This document shows positions 55,691 to 64,000 of a DNA stretch of 64,000 nucleotides, in pieces. A program made the translations under genes and the position numbers. Origin of the DNA: Anammoximicrobium sp964486845 (lineage in GTDB: Bacteria > Planctomycetota > Planctomycetia > Pirellulales > Pirellulaceae); NCBI GenBank assembly GCA_964486845.1, contig CAZAQY010000010.1, forward strand, positions 1-64,000. Direction: 5' to 3'. The notes under the pieces are model-generated. The model saw nothing but the letters and a program-made list of their open reading frames with translations. It made no database searches and was not told the origin of the DNA. Within the stretch, counting starts at the first letter, position 1. The number at the start of each line of letters is the position of its first letter.

Positions 55691-57829
55691 ATGGCTTTGG
55701 ACGCCTACCACTCCTGCTTGGGCGGGATGCCGAAGAAGATCAAGCACTGCCCCTGCGCGAAGGATTTGTTGGGAGACCTGAACAAGATCCTCGAAGCCCT
55801 CAAGGGCGGGCAACGGGCGGGAGCCATGAGCCTGCTGAATCGGCAACTGGAGTTGAAGGGAAGCCGCGCTTGCTTGCTGGCCCTCAAGGGGATGACCCAG
55901 TTGCAAATGCAGGACCTGGAGGGCGTTGCCAAGACGGCCCAGGAATTCTTGCAGGCCCATCCCGACAATCCCGTCGCTTGCGCGCTGTCCGCAATCGCGG
56001 CCGCGGCGGGGGCCGATCGCGACCTCGCGGTAGCCAGGCTGCAGCGGGCCCTGGCGGACCCGGCCGAGGAGATCCACGAAATCGTCTACGAAGCCATCGG
56101 CGCCGTCGCGCACCTGTTGATCCAAACGGGCGACGTGATTGCCGCTCGCGCGCACCTGGCCCGCATGGTGGACATGCTGCCGGAGGGCGACTCCGGTCCT
56201 CGCCAGTTGCTCGTGCGGCTGGACGGCTCGCCCAGCGTGCCGCTGTTGCTCAAGCAAGACTGGGACCTGAGCCCACCGCCGGCCGAGGCACTCTGGCGGG
56301 ACGCTTGCCAGGCGGCGTTGGAGGTTGCCGAGCGAGGCGCGTGGTCCGAGGCGCTGCAGCGGTTTCAAGCCCTGGCCGAGGAACTGCCCAACGAGCCCCG
56401 GGTGTGGCGGAACATCGCGGTGCTGGCCGGCAATCTCGCCCAGACGGCGGCGGCCGCCGACGCCTGGCGCCGTTACGCGGCCCTCGCCGGCGAAGACGCG
56501 GATGACGCGGTCGAAGCGGAAGCGCTGGCCCAACTGCTGTCGGCCGCCCAGCACCCCGTGTTGCCGGAGGTCACGCAGACCTACGCCGTCCTCGACACCG
56601 ACCGCGTGCTGGAACGGCTGTTGTCCGAAAAGCACGTCGACCGCATCTCCGGCGACCTGTCGTCGCTGGGCAGCGACGAATCGCCGCCGCCCAAGGCCGC
56701 CTTCTGGCTGTTGGACCGGGCCCTGCCCCGCAGTGGCGAAGGCCTGACCTTCGACCAGGTGCCTGCGATCCTGGGCGAAATGTACTTGTTCGGACGCGAG
56801 ACCGACCGCGAGGCCCGCCTGGAATTCGTCACGACCAAGACGCCGGACATCGAAGCCAAGATGGAAAGTGTGCGCCAGCTGCTGGCGGAGTTCGGCGGCG
56901 AACTCCGCAAGGAAGAGCAGGTCGGCGAAGTGTCCGCCTCGTCCGCCGCCCTGACGTGGCGGTGGCGAGTCCCCAACGACGTCACCGCCGCCCAACGCAA
57001 CGCGCTGATCGAGCAGAAACGCCGCGACATCCATTTGAACGTCTGGCCGGACACGCCGCTGCCTGAACTGGACGGAAAGCGCCCGGCGGAGGTCGCAGCC
57101 GATCCGCTGTACCGCGTCCGCCTGCTGGCCGCGATCCTGCTGCTCGAACTGGCGGCGGAGCAAGGCAACATGGAATTCGACTTCAACGAACTTCGCGCCA
57201 AGCTCGGTTTGCCGTTGCGGCAGGATCTCGACCCGGCCGTCCTGGAAGACCGCCGGGTGACGCTGCCCCGCATCCATCTGATGCCCGCCGAGAAACTGAG
57301 CGACGACCAATTGACCAGCGTCTACATGCTGGCCATGCTGTACCGCGCGACACGCGCGGTGCGGCGGATGGCCACGGAAATTCTCCGGCGGCCCAGCTTG
57401 AAGACGGGACTGAACCAGGCCGAGATCTGCCATTCGCTGTATGCCTTCGCCCGCAACGCCGACGACGCCCTGGAGTGGATCCACCGGGCTCAGAAGGAGG
57501 CGATCGAGGCCAAGCAGTCTCCCGCCAGGTATCTGCTGCAGGAACTCGAGCTGCGCCGCCTCCGCGGCGAGCCCCAAGAGTGCCAACAGATCATGCTGCG
57601 GCTGCAGACGCGGCACGGCCGAGAGCCTGGCGTGGCCCAAGCTCTGTACGCCTGGTTGACGCAGATCGGGGCGATCTCGCCGGACGGCAGACCGGCGGCC
57701 CCCCCCGAGGCGGCGGGCGGGGAAACTGCGGCCGCGCCGGCGAGCGGAGGCATCTGGACCCCCGACCAGCCAACCCCGCCCTCCGCAGGACCATCCAAAC
57801 CCAGTATCTGGGTGCCCGGAATGGAGTGA
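55691..57829 (+). CDS. TPR-type protein with an N-terminal Cys motif
   Basis: 712 residues. It opens with HSCLGGMPKKIKHCPC, three Cys that could bind metal, followed by helical repeats (ALKGGQRAGAMSLLNRQLEL; LKGMTQLQMQDLEGVAKTA; FLQAHPDNPVACALSAIAA; ALQRFQALAEELPNEPRVWR) of TPR type to about residue 285. The middle (about 380-480) is a different domain, and the C-terminus is Pro/Ala-rich ending IWVPGME. No signal peptide, so cytoplasmic. The same frame leads into ribD 14 bases later, suggesting an operon. Function unknown. Confidence 0.7.
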   Translation: MALDAYHSCLGGMPKKIKHCPCAKDLLGDLNKILEALKGGQRAGAMSLLNRQLELKGSRACLLALKGMTQLQMQDLEGVAKTAQEFLQAHPDNPVACALSAIAAAAGADRDLAVARLQRALADPAEEIHEIVYEAIGAVAHLLIQTGDVIAARAHLARMVDMLPEGDSGPRQLLVRLDGSPSVPLLLKQDWDLSPPPAEALWRDACQAALEVAERGAWSEALQRFQALAEELPNEPRVWRNIAVLAGNLAQTAAAADAWRRYAALAGEDADDAVEAEALAQLLSAAQHPVLPEVTQTYAVLDTDRVLERLLSEKHVDRISGDLSSLGSDESPPPKAAFWLLDRALPRSGEGLTFDQVPAILGEMYLFGRETDREARLEFVTTKTPDIEAKMESVRQLLAEFGGELRKEEQVGEVSASSAALTWRWRVPNDVTAAQRNALIEQKRRDIHLNVWPDTPLPELDGKRPAEVAADPLYRVRLLAAILLLELAAEQGNMEFDFNELRAKLGLPLRQDLDPAVLEDRRVTLPRIHLMPAEKLSDDQLTSVYMLAMLYRATRAVRRMATEILRRPSLKTGLNQAEICHSLYAFARNADDALEWIHRAQKEAIEAKQSPARYLLQELELRRLRGEPQECQQIMLRLQTRHGREPGVAQALYAWLTQIGAISPDGRPAAPPEAAGGETAAAPASGGIWTPDQPTPPSAGPSKPSIWVPGME

Positions 57830-57843
57830 AATTCGAGGCCGCC

Positions 57844-58956
57844 ATGCCTACCGTCGATTGGGATCGTCGCTGGATGGCCCGCGCCGTGGAACTGGCGGTC
57901 CGCGGCCAGGGAGCCGTCGAGCCGAATCCGCTGGTCGGCTGCGTGATCGCTCAGGGCGAGCGGATCGTCGGCGAAGGCTGGCATACGCGGTTCGGTGGTC
58001 CCCACGCCGAAATCGAAGCCCTCGCCGCAGCCGGACCGGCCGCCGCGGGGGCGACGTTGTATGTGACGCTCGAACCGTGCTGTCACCACGGCAAGACGCC
58101 GCCCTGCACCCAGGCCCTGATCCGGTCCGCGGTGCGCCGCGTCGTGGTGGCGCAGGCCGACCCGTTTCCCGAAGCGGCCGGACGCGGCATCGCGGAACTG
58201 CGGCAAGCGGGCATCCAGGTGGATCTGGGGCTGTTGGCACAGGAAGCGCAACAATTGAACGCCCCGTACCTGAAGCTGATTCGCTGCGGGCGGCCGTGGG
58301 TGCTGGCCAAGTGGGCGATGACGCTGGACGGCAAGCTCGCGACCCGGACCGGCAGCAGCCGGTGGATCTCCGGCTCGGCCTCTCGCCGTCGCGTCCATCA
58401 GTTGCGCGGCCGCGTCGACGCGATTCTGGTCGGACGGCGGACGGCGGAACTGGATGATCCGCTGCTGACAGCGCGGCCGCCCGGTCCGCGCGTCGCCGTC
58501 CGGATTGTCATGGACAGCCAGGCGCGCCTCGCGCCGGACAGCCAACTCGTGCGGACCGCTCGCGACGTTCCCGTGCTCCTCGCCGTAGGGCCTGCCGCGA
58601 CCGCCGCCGATTGCCGTCGTCTGAGCGACGCCGGCTGTGAAATCTGGACGGGCGCGGCGGACGATGCGTCACAGCGATTGCTGCGGCTGTTGGACGAACT
58701 CGGCCGGCGGCGGATGACCAACGTTCTGGTCGAAGGCGGCGGCCGGCTGTTGGGCAGCCTGTTCGATGCCGGTGAACTGGACGAAGTCCACGTGTTTATC
58801 GCCCCCAAGCTCGCGGGCGGCACCGATGCGGTGTCACCCGTGGGCGGCCTGGGCGTGGAACAGATGTCGCAAGCCCGCTGGCTGCAGGCGCCCATCGTCG
58901 AACGCCTGGACGAGGATATCTACGTGTACGGCCCCATCCAGCCTCCTGCTCCATGA
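57844..58956 (+). CDS. ribD: Bifunctional riboflavin deaminase/reductase RibD
   Basis: 370 residues. Deaminase domain 1-145: zinc ligands in GGPHAEIEALAA and TLEPCCHHGKTPPCTQALI. Reductase domain from about 148: RPWVLAKWAMTLDGKLAT, ISGSASRRRVHQLRGRVDAI, VLVEGGGRLLGSLFDAG. It deaminates the pyrimidine product of GTP cyclohydrolase II and then reduces the ribose in riboflavin synthesis. It follows the TPR gene closely and precedes a small membrane protein gene by 6 bases. Confidence 0.95.
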   Translation: MPTVDWDRRWMARAVELAVRGQGAVEPNPLVGCVIAQGERIVGEGWHTRFGGPHAEIEALAAAGPAAAGATLYVTLEPCCHHGKTPPCTQALIRSAVRRVVVAQADPFPEAAGRGIAELRQAGIQVDLGLLAQEAQQLNAPYLKLIRCGRPWVLAKWAMTLDGKLATRTGSSRWISGSASRRRVHQLRGRVDAILVGRRTAELDDPLLTARPPGPRVAVRIVMDSQARLAPDSQLVRTARDVPVLLAVGPAATAADCRRLSDAGCEIWTGAADDASQRLLRLLDELGRRRMTNVLVEGGGRLLGSLFDAGELDEVHVFIAPKLAGGTDAVSPVGGLGVEQMSQARWLQAPIVERLDEDIYVYGPIQPPAP

Positions 58957-58962
58957 AAAGGA

Positions 58963-59442
58963 ATGAAGTTCATGACGGCCCTCTGGTGGACTGTCGGCAG
59001 CCTGTTGATCGTCGGCGTTTCGATCGTCGCGTTGCTGGCGCTGCGGTCGCGTCGCGCACGCTCCGCGTATCGGTTGGAGCGGGCCCGCCGGTTGTTCCAC
59101 CTGCGGCGCGAGGTGCTGGAACTGCGATTCCTGAATTGCGCCTCGCGGCTGGGCAAACCGCGCGGCCTGGCATGGGAAGACTGCCGGTTCGAAGACGAAG
59201 CCGTGTTTGCCACGGACCCCGGCACGGGGCAACTGCGAGCCTTCGTCGGCGTCGCGGTTCTGTTTCGAGCGATCGAGGAAGGTGGCATGGAGGACAACCC
59301 TAACGCCGATGTGCCCCGCGCCGCCACCGCCGTGTTCCTGTTCGACGGCCGCCAGTGGACCACGGAAGGCCGCGCGGTCTTCAACCTCAGCCCGCTGGAA
59401 ACCATCGAGCGGTTTCAGCAAGGCCTGGCGGGCGTCGATTGA
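58963..59442 (+). CDS. Small membrane-anchored protein of unknown function
   Basis: 159 residues, starting six bases after ribD, so likely co-translated. One N-terminal helix (WWTVGSLLIVGVSIVALLAL), a basic stretch RSRRARSAYRLERARRLF, then a soluble domain (LGKPRGLAWEDCRFEDEAVF; AFVGVAVLFRAIEEGGMED; AATAVFLFDGRQWTTEGRA). The fold seems alpha/beta but no family is recognised. Planctomycete neighbours of ribD may reveal more. Confidence 0.7.
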   Translation: MKFMTALWWTVGSLLIVGVSIVALLALRSRRARSAYRLERARRLFHLRREVLELRFLNCASRLGKPRGLAWEDCRFEDEAVFATDPGTGQLRAFVGVAVLFRAIEEGGMEDNPNADVPRAATAVFLFDGRQWTTEGRAVFNLSPLETIERFQQGLAGVD

Positions 59443-59534
59443 CCTCAAGTTCTTGACCGGCAACAACTTGTTGCTAAGATTCAGGAGGTCCTCCTGCGGC
59501 TCGCTTGGAGTTGCGAAAGCGGAACGCTTCACCT

Positions 59535-61675
59535 ATGGCCCGCCTGCAAAAAACGCTGACCGACTACCTGGTGATCGCCATCAGTCCGGCGCTGATCATG
59601 ACGCTGGTCGGGAGTCTCGTCTATTTCTTGGTTGCCGTGTTCTACCACGGCGGCTATCAGGGACGCATGGAGTACATTTTCTCCCTCTTCGTATTTGCCG
59701 CGGTGCTGATCGCCCGCATCTCGATCGAGGAGGGGCGGGAATACTCGATGATGTACGCGGTCCCGCTGGCGCTGGCCATGCTGTTGGTCCTCGGCAGATT
59801 CACGTCTTCCTCGACGCTGCTGAACATCATCATGCTCGGCATCGTCTGGTGGTGCGCCGACAAGTTGACGTGGGACTGTACGGTGATCGACGAGCAGGAG
59901 GATGCGTCCGGCGAGGGCTTGTTGCAGACGGTGGGCCTGGAGGGTTCGAAGGATTCGACGGCAGCCGGCCCGTCCACGACCACACACGACCTGGAGGCGA
60001 CGACCTCTCGACAGCCGCCGCCCGCGCCGAAAACCTGGTGGCAACGCTTTGTCGAATACCGCAAACGACCGCACGCTCCGGGCGTGTGGGTGATCTACTT
60101 CTCGCTGGCCGCACTGCCCTTGTTCGGGATCGGCCAACGGTTCATCCCGGCTTCCGAGGTGGAGGCTCGCCGCTACGTCTTCAAGCTGCTGTGCGTCTAC
60201 ACCGCCAGCGGCTTGGGCCTGTTGATGACGACCAGCTTTCTGGGGCTGCGGCGGTACTTGCGCCAGCGGCGACTCGAAATGCCGCTGGAAATGGCGGGGG
60301 TGTGGCTGAGCGTGGGCAGCGTGATGATCGTGGCGCTGATGTTCGTCTGCTGGCTCCTGCCGCGGCCCAGCCCGGAGTACTCCATTACCCAAGTGCCCAT
60401 CCGAATCAGCTCGCCCAGCAACCAGGAGGCGTCTCGTTTCGGGTGGGGCAAGGAAGGAGCGAAGGATCCGCGCCGTCAGGCTCCGGCGAGTGCGCCCGCC
60501 CAGCAGGACCGGGAAGGCCGTCCGGGCGGGCANNNNNNNNNNNNNNNNNNNNNNNNNNNNNNNNNNNNNNNNNNNNNNNNNNNNNNNNNNNNNNNNNNNN
60601 NNNNNNNNNNNNNNNNNNNNNNNNNNNNNNNNAGGCTCCGGCGAGTGCGCCCGCCCAGCAGGACCGGGAAGGCCGTCCGGGCGGGCAATCGGGCGGTGGG
60701 CAATCGGCTGGCGAGGGGAAGTCCGGCGAGGGAAAGTCCGGTGAGGGAAAGTTCGACAAGCAGTCATCGGGTTCGCAAGGAGGCGGCAAACAGCCACCTG
60801 GCGGCCAAGGCGAGGGAAAGGAAAAAGGCCAGCGGACGGCGGACGGCCCGAAGCAGGGGCAAGCTGAATCGGGGCAACCGTCGTCTCTCTCGAAGAGCGG
60901 CCGACAAGATGGTCAGTCCGGTCAGAACGGCAAGAGCCCGACCGGCTCGGATTCGCGTTCGCAGGACCAACCGCCGAATTCGCCCGGCGACGGCGCCGGT
61001 TCACCGTCTTCGTCCGAGCAGAAGCCCACGGATTCGCCCAGCGACGCCGGCTCGCCAGAGTCCGCCGCCAAGGACAACCCCTTCGAGTCGGAAGTCAGTC
61101 CCAGCGAAGCCCCTTCCGCGCCTTCCTCCTGGCTGCCCAAGCCGTCCAAGATCTTTAACAGCCTGTTGGGATTGATTCCCTTCGGGCTCAAGTGGCTGTA
61201 CAACCTGATCTTCATCGCGATCGCGGGTTATTTGATTTGGCGGAACCGCGAGCGGATGCTGGAGGCGTTGCGGAACTTCTGGGATGCGATTCGGGAGTTC
61301 TGGGACCGCTGGTTCGGTGTCCGCCGGGCAGAACCGGCAGGCGAAGAAGCGGCCGCTCTGGCCGTTGCGCCGCCGCGGCCGTTCGCGGATTTCGCCGACC
61401 CGTTCGCCACGGGCGACGCCCTGCGCTGGCCGCCGCGCGACCTGGTGGCGTACAGCTTTCAGGCGTTGGAGGCCTGGGGCTGCGAGCGCGGTCAGGAGCA
61501 GACGCCGCACGAGTTCGCGGGTTCCCTGGCCGCTTGCGAAGCGATGGTGGGTCGCGAGGCGGGCAACCTGGCGGATCTGTACTGCTGTGCGGCCTACTCC
61601 AGCGGCGGCCTCCCCCGCGATCGCATCGGCCGCCTGCAGCAATTGTGGCAAGTCATGCGGACGCGGCCACCGTAG
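59535..61675 (+). CDS. Polytopic membrane protein with DUF4129-like C-terminus (split by a false gap)
   Basis: ATG 59535 (MARLQKTLTDYL) begins six membrane helices (LIMTLVGSLVYFLVAVFYHG through AGVWLSVGSVMIVALMFVC), then a long Gly/Ser/Gln-rich linker, one more helix (LKWLYNLIFIAIAGYLIW), and a DUF4129-like soluble tail (LVAYSFQALEAWGCERGQEQTPHEFA region). The 100-base gap and a duplicated 55-base flank break the frame; removing 155 bases restores one frame of about 661 residues. DUF4129 proteins often accompany transglutaminase-like proteins. The linker at 60706-60760 has a DNA-level triplication coding GEGKS. Confidence 0.78.
60533..60632. other. Assembly gap (100 N), probably false
   Basis: Bases 60478-60532 and 60633-60687 are identical over 55 bases and abut the gap exactly on both sides, as expected when overlapping contig ends are joined with Ns. 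Confidence 0.95.
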
Positions 61676-61680
61676 GCCGC

Positions 61681-61713
61681 TCGCTCCGCGGGCGGAATCG
61701 CATCGCGGAGCGA
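61681..61713 (+). terminator. Hairpin after the DUF4129-like gene
   Basis: Arms TCGCTCCGCG and CGCGGAGCGA separated by 13 bases, five bases after the stop. No clear T-run. Confidence 0.45.
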
Positions 61714-61811
61714 CGCGTCAACGATGTCCGTTCTCCCCGACGTAAGAACGCCGCCCCCAGGCGGCACTCCTGCCGCCCGCAATCAGTCCATTCTGGAACT
61801 TATTGCGAGCC

Positions 61812-62774
61812 TCACGTGACTTTGCCTCGCAGACGCCGACGAATCTCCGTCGCTCTTGGCCGGCGTGTTGGGGGTGCAATCGAGGATCGTGACCGGACGA
61901 GGCTAACCCATTCTTGGACGAGTGCTGGCAGACGATCCATCACCTCGCGGCCGAAAAGCACCTCATCGACATGCCCCATATGAAGCATGTCAATGATTCT
62001 GCACAGGTACGATCGGCCGCAGCCCCACCACGTGAAATGATCGTCCACCATGAGGTAATGCCGTACATGAATGCCCTGCTCACGCAATTCCTGGAGTTCC
62101 ATTCCGTCGAGTAAGGACTCGTAAACGCCATCGGCGACGCGGCTGCCAAAGGTCTTGGTATTGTAGTACTCTTTGATCTCCCAGACGGCGACCGGATTGA
62201 CTGGGCTCGGAAACGCTCCATCGACGCGTCGTGCTAGCGTGCGGAACGGCTGGTTATTCTTCGTTACGCTGATCAGTTCGCGTGGATCATAGTCGCACGG
62301 CAACCCCTGCGAGTTGGACTCGATAAGCATGTTGATGATGCCGGTGAAGAAGGCAGGCCCCCTCTTCTTGCCCTTCTGTTTGTTCATGGGCAATGGGCAT
62401 TTTGGATAAAGCCTGCTACGGAGCTGCTGGAACAGCGTCTGTGCCTTCTGCTTGTCCATAAGCTGACGCTCGACGAATTCGTTCAGCACGCGAGCGCGGT
62501 AGGCGAAGTAATCGGCGAGAAGGCTCCCGAGGCTCGTGGCGTCGTGGGTTCGCGCCCGCAAGACGTGTGACGTGCCGAGGCCCACTCCCTTTAAGGCAGA
62601 CGCGATTTCCGGCAGTGTCGGAACTCGGATCAGCCCCTCCTTCCCTGACCGACGATGTTCGCCGGCGGTTTTTTTTGATTTCCGTCGATCGACATATCCC
62701 ACGTGCTGGCTTATTAGGCGGACATTAGCCCAGAACTCCTTTCCCAAATCGACGAATCTCTCATTGGGCTTCAT
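61812..62774 (-). CDS. Putative restriction endonuclease (PD-(D/E)xK-like) of an R-M locus
   Basis: 320 residues. The region RRVDGAFPSPVNPVAVWEIKEYYN at about 180-205 has Asp followed by E-x-K on the next strand (WEIKEYY, about 194-200), the pattern of PD-(D/E)xK nucleases, then a helix (VADGVYESLLDGMELQELRE). The ATG overlaps the stop of the upstream regulator (ATGA), so translation is coupled. Together with a divergent Dam-type methyltransferase this suggests a type II system. Identity of the family and recognition site unknown; base composition seems lower in GC than neighbours, hinting at transfer. Confidence 0.65.
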   Translation of the reverse strand: MKPNERFVDLGKEFWANVRLISQHVGYVDRRKSKKTAGEHRRSGKEGLIRVPTLPEIASALKGVGLGTSHVLRARTHDATSLGSLLADYFAYRARVLNEFVERQLMDKQKAQTLFQQLRSRLYPKCPLPMNKQKGKKRGPAFFTGIINMLIESNSQGLPCDYDPRELISVTKNNQPFRTLARRVDGAFPSPVNPVAVWEIKEYYNTKTFGSRVADGVYESLLDGMELQELREQGIHVRHYLMVDDHFTWWGCGRSYLCRIIDMLHMGHVDEVLFGREVMDRLPALVQEWVSLVRSRSSIAPPTRRPRATEIRRRLRGKVT

Positions 62775-63013
62775 CCCAGAGACTCCTCAAAACGCTGCAC
62801 AAGGTCAATCAAAGGGATGCCCACCGCTTGACAGATCTGACGAAGCTCCAACAGATCCAGTCGCCGCTCGCCCCGTTCGTAATTGCTGACAAAGGACTGT
62901 GGCTTGCCCAAGAGCTGTGCTAGATCTTCTTGTCGGAGGCCTGCCCCGCGCCGAATCTGCCGCAGGAGCCGCTGGAGCGTGGTCTGTTCGGGGCTGTGAA
63001 TGCTCTTTTCCAT
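62771..63013 (-). CDS. XRE-family HTH regulator (probable R-M controller protein)
   Basis: 80 residues: LQRLLRQIRRGAGLRQEDLAQ, then LGKPQSFVSNYERGERRLDL, the XRE/Cro helix-turn-helix, and a short C-terminal helix. Size and position (immediately upstream of and overlapping the nuclease gene, divergent from the methyltransferase) match controller (C) proteins, which delay nuclease expression until the host DNA is methylated. It would bind the 128-base intergenic region (63014-63141). Confidence 0.8.
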   Translation of the reverse strand: MEKSIHSPEQTTLQRLLRQIRRGAGLRQEDLAQLLGKPQSFVSNYERGERRLDLLELRQICQAVGIPLIDLVQRFEESLG

Positions 63014-63141
63014 GACCGTATTTGGCGTTCAATGACACGATATTCAAAAACTGCATATTGCCGATTGGTGGCCTTTCGATAAGATGCTAGGTGGACTAAA
63101 CTCGACGTGTTTGTCGGGCTCTGTTTGGAAAGGATATTGAG
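63014..63141. promoter_or_regulatory. Divergent promoter region of the R-M locus
   Basis: 128 bases between regulator and methyltransferase starts, markedly AT-rich for this genome. It contains AAAC-TCGACGT-GTTT at about 63097-63111 as a possible operator half-site pair; no match to a known C-box is claimed. AAAGGA precedes the methyltransferase ATG. Confidence 0.35.
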
Positions 63142-64000
63142 ATGCAGCTCCTCCTGTTCGGGCAGGACGAATGTCGCCGCGTTCTCCCGTTCAAGCCGCA
63201 ACTTCTCAAGTGGATCGGGAACAAACAACGTTCTGCCCACGAGATTGTTTCGTACTTCCCGCAGAGACTCGGTACGTATTTCGAGCCGTTCCTTGGTGGC
63301 GGCGGCGTCTTGGGAACACTGGCTCCTGCCAAGGCGGTCGGTTCGGATGTGTTCAGGCCCCTGATGGAGATTTGGCAGACACTGCGTGACGCCCCGGAAA
63401 CATTGAAACGTTGGTACGCCGAAAGATGGCACGCCCTGGTGAGCGGAGTAAAAGTGGAGGAGTACGAGCGGATCAAGGCAGCGTACAACGCCAACCCCAA
63501 CGGAGCCGACTTGCTTTTCCTCTGTCGGTCATGCTATGGCGGCGTCGTGCGTTTTCGCCAAGCTGACGGATTCATGTCCACGCCTTGCGGCGTCCACAAG
63601 CCGATTCCACCTGAAGCGTTCTCGCACAGGGTGGACGTGTGGGGCAGGCGTACGCGGGGAACGCGATTCCTGCTAATGGATTACCGCGAATCCTTCGCGA
63701 TGGCCAAGCGAGGCGACCTCGTTTATTGTGACCCCCCCTACGCCCACAGCCAGAGCATTCTGTATGGGGCACAGGCATTCGTGTTGGAAGAACTCTTTGA
63801 TGCGATCGCCCGATGCAAGGCGCGTGGCGTCTACGTCGCGCTAAGCATCGACGGAACGAAGAAATCGGGTAACCTGGTTTGTGACATTCCGATTCCGGAA
63901 GGTCTCTTCGAGCGAGAAGTGTTGGTGAATTGCGGACGTTCCATGTTAAAAAGGTTCCAGATGGGTGGACGCTCACTCGAACGAGAGGTCGTGGCTGATC
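63142..64000 (+). CDS. Dam-type (D12 class) N6-adenine DNA methyltransferase, incomplete at right edge
   Basis: At least 286 codons with no stop before the edge; ATG 63142 follows AAAGGATATTGAG. LLKWIGNKQR near residue 20 corresponds to the LKWAGGK motif of Dam-like enzymes, YFEPFLGGGGVLG is the SAM-binding FxGxG motif, and GDLVYCDPPYAHSQS is the catalytic DPPY motif. Order (SAM site before DPPY) is the alpha class. It transfers methyl from SAM to N6 of adenine; GATC would be typical, but the site is not known. It is divergent from the regulator/nuclease pair, giving a self-protecting locus. Confidence 0.88.
   Translation, partial: MQLLLFGQDECRRVLPFKPQLLKWIGNKQRSAHEIVSYFPQRLGTYFEPFLGGGGVLGTLAPAKAVGSDVFRPLMEIWQTLRDAPETLKRWYAERWHALVSGVKVEEYERIKAAYNANPNGADLLFLCRSCYGGVVRFRQADGFMSTPCGVHKPIPPEAFSHRVDVWGRRTRGTRFLLMDYRESFAMAKRGDLVYCDPPYAHSQSILYGAQAFVLEELFDAIARCKARGVYVALSIDGTKKSGNLVCDIPIPEGLFEREVLVNCGRSMLKRFQMGGRSLEREVVAD

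Noticed and set aside
55451..57640. Upstream extension of the polytopic membrane protein gene
   Set aside because: Antisense to the TPR gene; only the part from the ATG at 55450 has membrane-protein character.
1..64000. tRNA, rRNA, CRISPR array or complete insertion sequence
   Set aside because: None was recognised by eye; tandem repeats seen have period and layout unlike CRISPR arrays, and no transposase motif was found.

Overview
The window looks like part of a draft or metagenome-assembled genome of a planctomycete, probably a relative of the Pirellulales. The evidence is its gene set: an ECF sigma factor next to a membrane Ser/Thr kinase with WD40 repeats, a TIGR03790-like protein, a Tat-exported Gfo/Idh/MocA protein, a ceramidase-like secreted protein, a PcRGLX/YetA-like lyase, a very large secretin, zinc-ribbon membrane proteins and a DUF4129-like protein. 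DNA is GC-rich and intergenic regions carry several families of short palindromic repeats. There are three 100-base N runs (17149-17248, 40665-40764, 60533-60632). The third is flanked by identical 55-base copies and is very probably an artefact.

Layout. 1-18 kb is mostly secreted and carbohydrate-related: a ceramidase-like protein, a PurF-like amidotransferase lacking its N-terminal Cys, a truncated sigma factor, a pectin-lyase-like protein, a decayed polysaccharide-lyase/beta-propeller gene, a Cys/Met-metabolism PLP enzyme, a divergent polyamine pair (deoxyhypusine synthase-like and agmatine deiminase), rhamnulokinase and a sialidase-like protein. 17.8-21.3 kb holds housekeeping RNA genes smpB, rpsO and pnp. 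22-29 kb has a TIGR03790-like protein, a small membrane protein, a single-ORF fusion of GTP-type PEP carboxykinase with an aminotransferase, a GYD protein and trmL.

29.4-36 kb is a signalling block: ECF sigma factor, WD40 kinase, lipoprotein and two zinc-ribbon membrane proteins. 36-44 kb, on the minus strand, has a large protein with a duplicated domain, a transglutaminase-like protein and a three-gene MacAB-like ABC exporter. 44.5-49.3 kb has a URO-D-family protein, a secreted protein and an oxidoreductase. 49.7-61.7 kb has the secretin, a polytopic membrane protein, a TPR protein, ribD and membrane proteins. The right edge (61.8-64.0 kb) is a restriction-modification locus: nuclease and XRE regulator on minus, a Dam-type methyltransferase diverging from them and running off the end.

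Most promising for follow-up are the PEPCK-aminotransferase fusion, the Ser-for-Cys amidotransferase paralogue, the restriction-modification locus with an unassigned nuclease, the kinase/zinc-ribbon block, and palindromic repeats that bracket or truncate genes. No tRNA, rRNA or CRISPR array was recognised. All family assignments are from reading motifs; no database search was run.
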